Program-made: the position numbers and the translations under genes | Assembly: GCA_913061335.1 (NCBI GenBank) | Contig: CAJXTP010000215.1 | Span: forward strand, 1-5,173 | DNA length: 5,173 bases | Source of the DNA: an uncultured Loktanella sp. | GTDB lineage: Bacteria; Pseudomonadota; Alphaproteobacteria; Rhodobacterales; Rhodobacteraceae | Direction: 5' to 3' | The notes under the pieces: model-generated | Seen by the model: only the letters and a program-made list of their open reading frames with translations | Databases searched by the model: none | Told to the model about the DNA's origin: nothing | Shown: in pieces, positions 5,097 to 5,173 of the stretch | How positions within the stretch are numbered: position 1 is the first letter of the stretch | How the letters are laid out: each line of letters starts with the position of its first letter

Positions 5097-5173
5097 CGCG
5101 CGGCTTTGACCCATGCTGTGATGGTTTCGCGCGCCTTTTGGTCCATGTGGATCGCGTTGGGGGGTGGCATGGC
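5093..5173 (-). CDS. C-terminal fragment, probable cytochrome c domain protein (possibly PuuD-type urate oxidase)
   Basis: The minus strand is open from the window edge for 26 codons to TAA 5095-5093. It reads AMPPPNAIHMDQKARETITA followed by WVKAAR. A methionine-proline-proline-x-asparagine motif, then M-x(3)-R and a final amphipathic helix with W, is characteristic of the last part of cytochrome c domains, where the first Met can be the distal haem ligand. It recalls the C-terminal cytochrome domain of membrane urate hydroxylases (PuuD). Twenty-six residues are too few for a firm name. Its stop codon overlaps the convergent Gfo/Idh/MocA stop by 3 bases (genes overlap 5093-5096), so this gene marks the right boundary of the cluster and is probably functionally unrelated. 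Confidence 0.55.
   Translation of the reverse strand, partial: AMPPPNAIHMDQKARETITAWVKAAR

Noticed and set aside
5097..5140. CGCGCG (5097-5102) and CGCGCG (5128-5133) followed by CCTTTTG as a terminator for the plus-strand operon
   Set aside because: The loop would be 25 nt, the arms are a low-complexity alternation, the T-run is only four bases, and the stretch is coding on the minus strand.

Overview
The window looks like one end of a metagenome or draft-genome contig from an alphaproteobacterium, most likely a marine Rhodobacterales (roseobacter-type) organism. This rests on the moderately GC-rich coding sequence, tightly packed genes with TTG starts and stop/start overlaps, a TRAP transporter gene, and the style of the proteins. 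It is inference, because no taxonomic marker gene is present. Bases 1-42 are not genomic: they are an Illumina Nextera index and transposase adapter left on the contig end.

Layout: a minus-strand operon runs right to left from about 3178 to the contig end. It encodes (1) an SsuD/luciferase-type FMNH2-dependent monooxygenase, (2) a YdhF-type aldo/keto reductase, (3) a small flavin reductase, and (4) the small membrane subunit (DctQ) of a TRAP transporter, cut off by the adapter. Genes 1-3 are coupled by 4-nt and 1-nt overlaps. A 108-bp divergent regulatory region with inverted and direct repeats follows (3179-3286). Rightwards from it come a GntR/UTRA repressor-type regulator and, 4 nt later, a Gfo/Idh/MocA-family NAD(P)-dependent enzyme. 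Its stop overlaps the stop of a convergent minus-strand gene, of which only the last 26 codons are visible; they resemble the C-terminus of a cytochrome c domain, possibly of a PuuD-type urate oxidase.

Interpretation: monooxygenase + aldo/keto reductase + flavin reductase is the enzyme set of the oxidative sulfoquinovose (sulfo-SMO) pathway, SmoC/SmoB/SmoA in Agrobacterium. There SmoA supplies FMNH2, SmoC desulfonates sulfoquinovose (SQ) to 6-oxo-glucose and sulfite, and SmoB reduces 6-oxo-glucose to glucose. The SsuD active-site residues that recognise the sulfonate are retained (W206, R236, H238, R307, Y341). Two things differ from the Agrobacterium arrangement: the transporter is TRAP-type rather than ABC, and no GH31 sulfoquinovosidase is visible, but a Gfo/Idh/MocA protein is. 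That fold is shared by the NAD+-dependent sulfoquinovosidases (SqgA, GH188), so the gene may release SQ from its glycosides. My hypothesis is therefore a compact marine SQ or SQ-glycoside utilisation locus with TRAP uptake, an NAD-dependent glycosidase, oxidative desulfonation and a GntR-type switch. Substrate identity is inference and cannot be proven from sequence alone.
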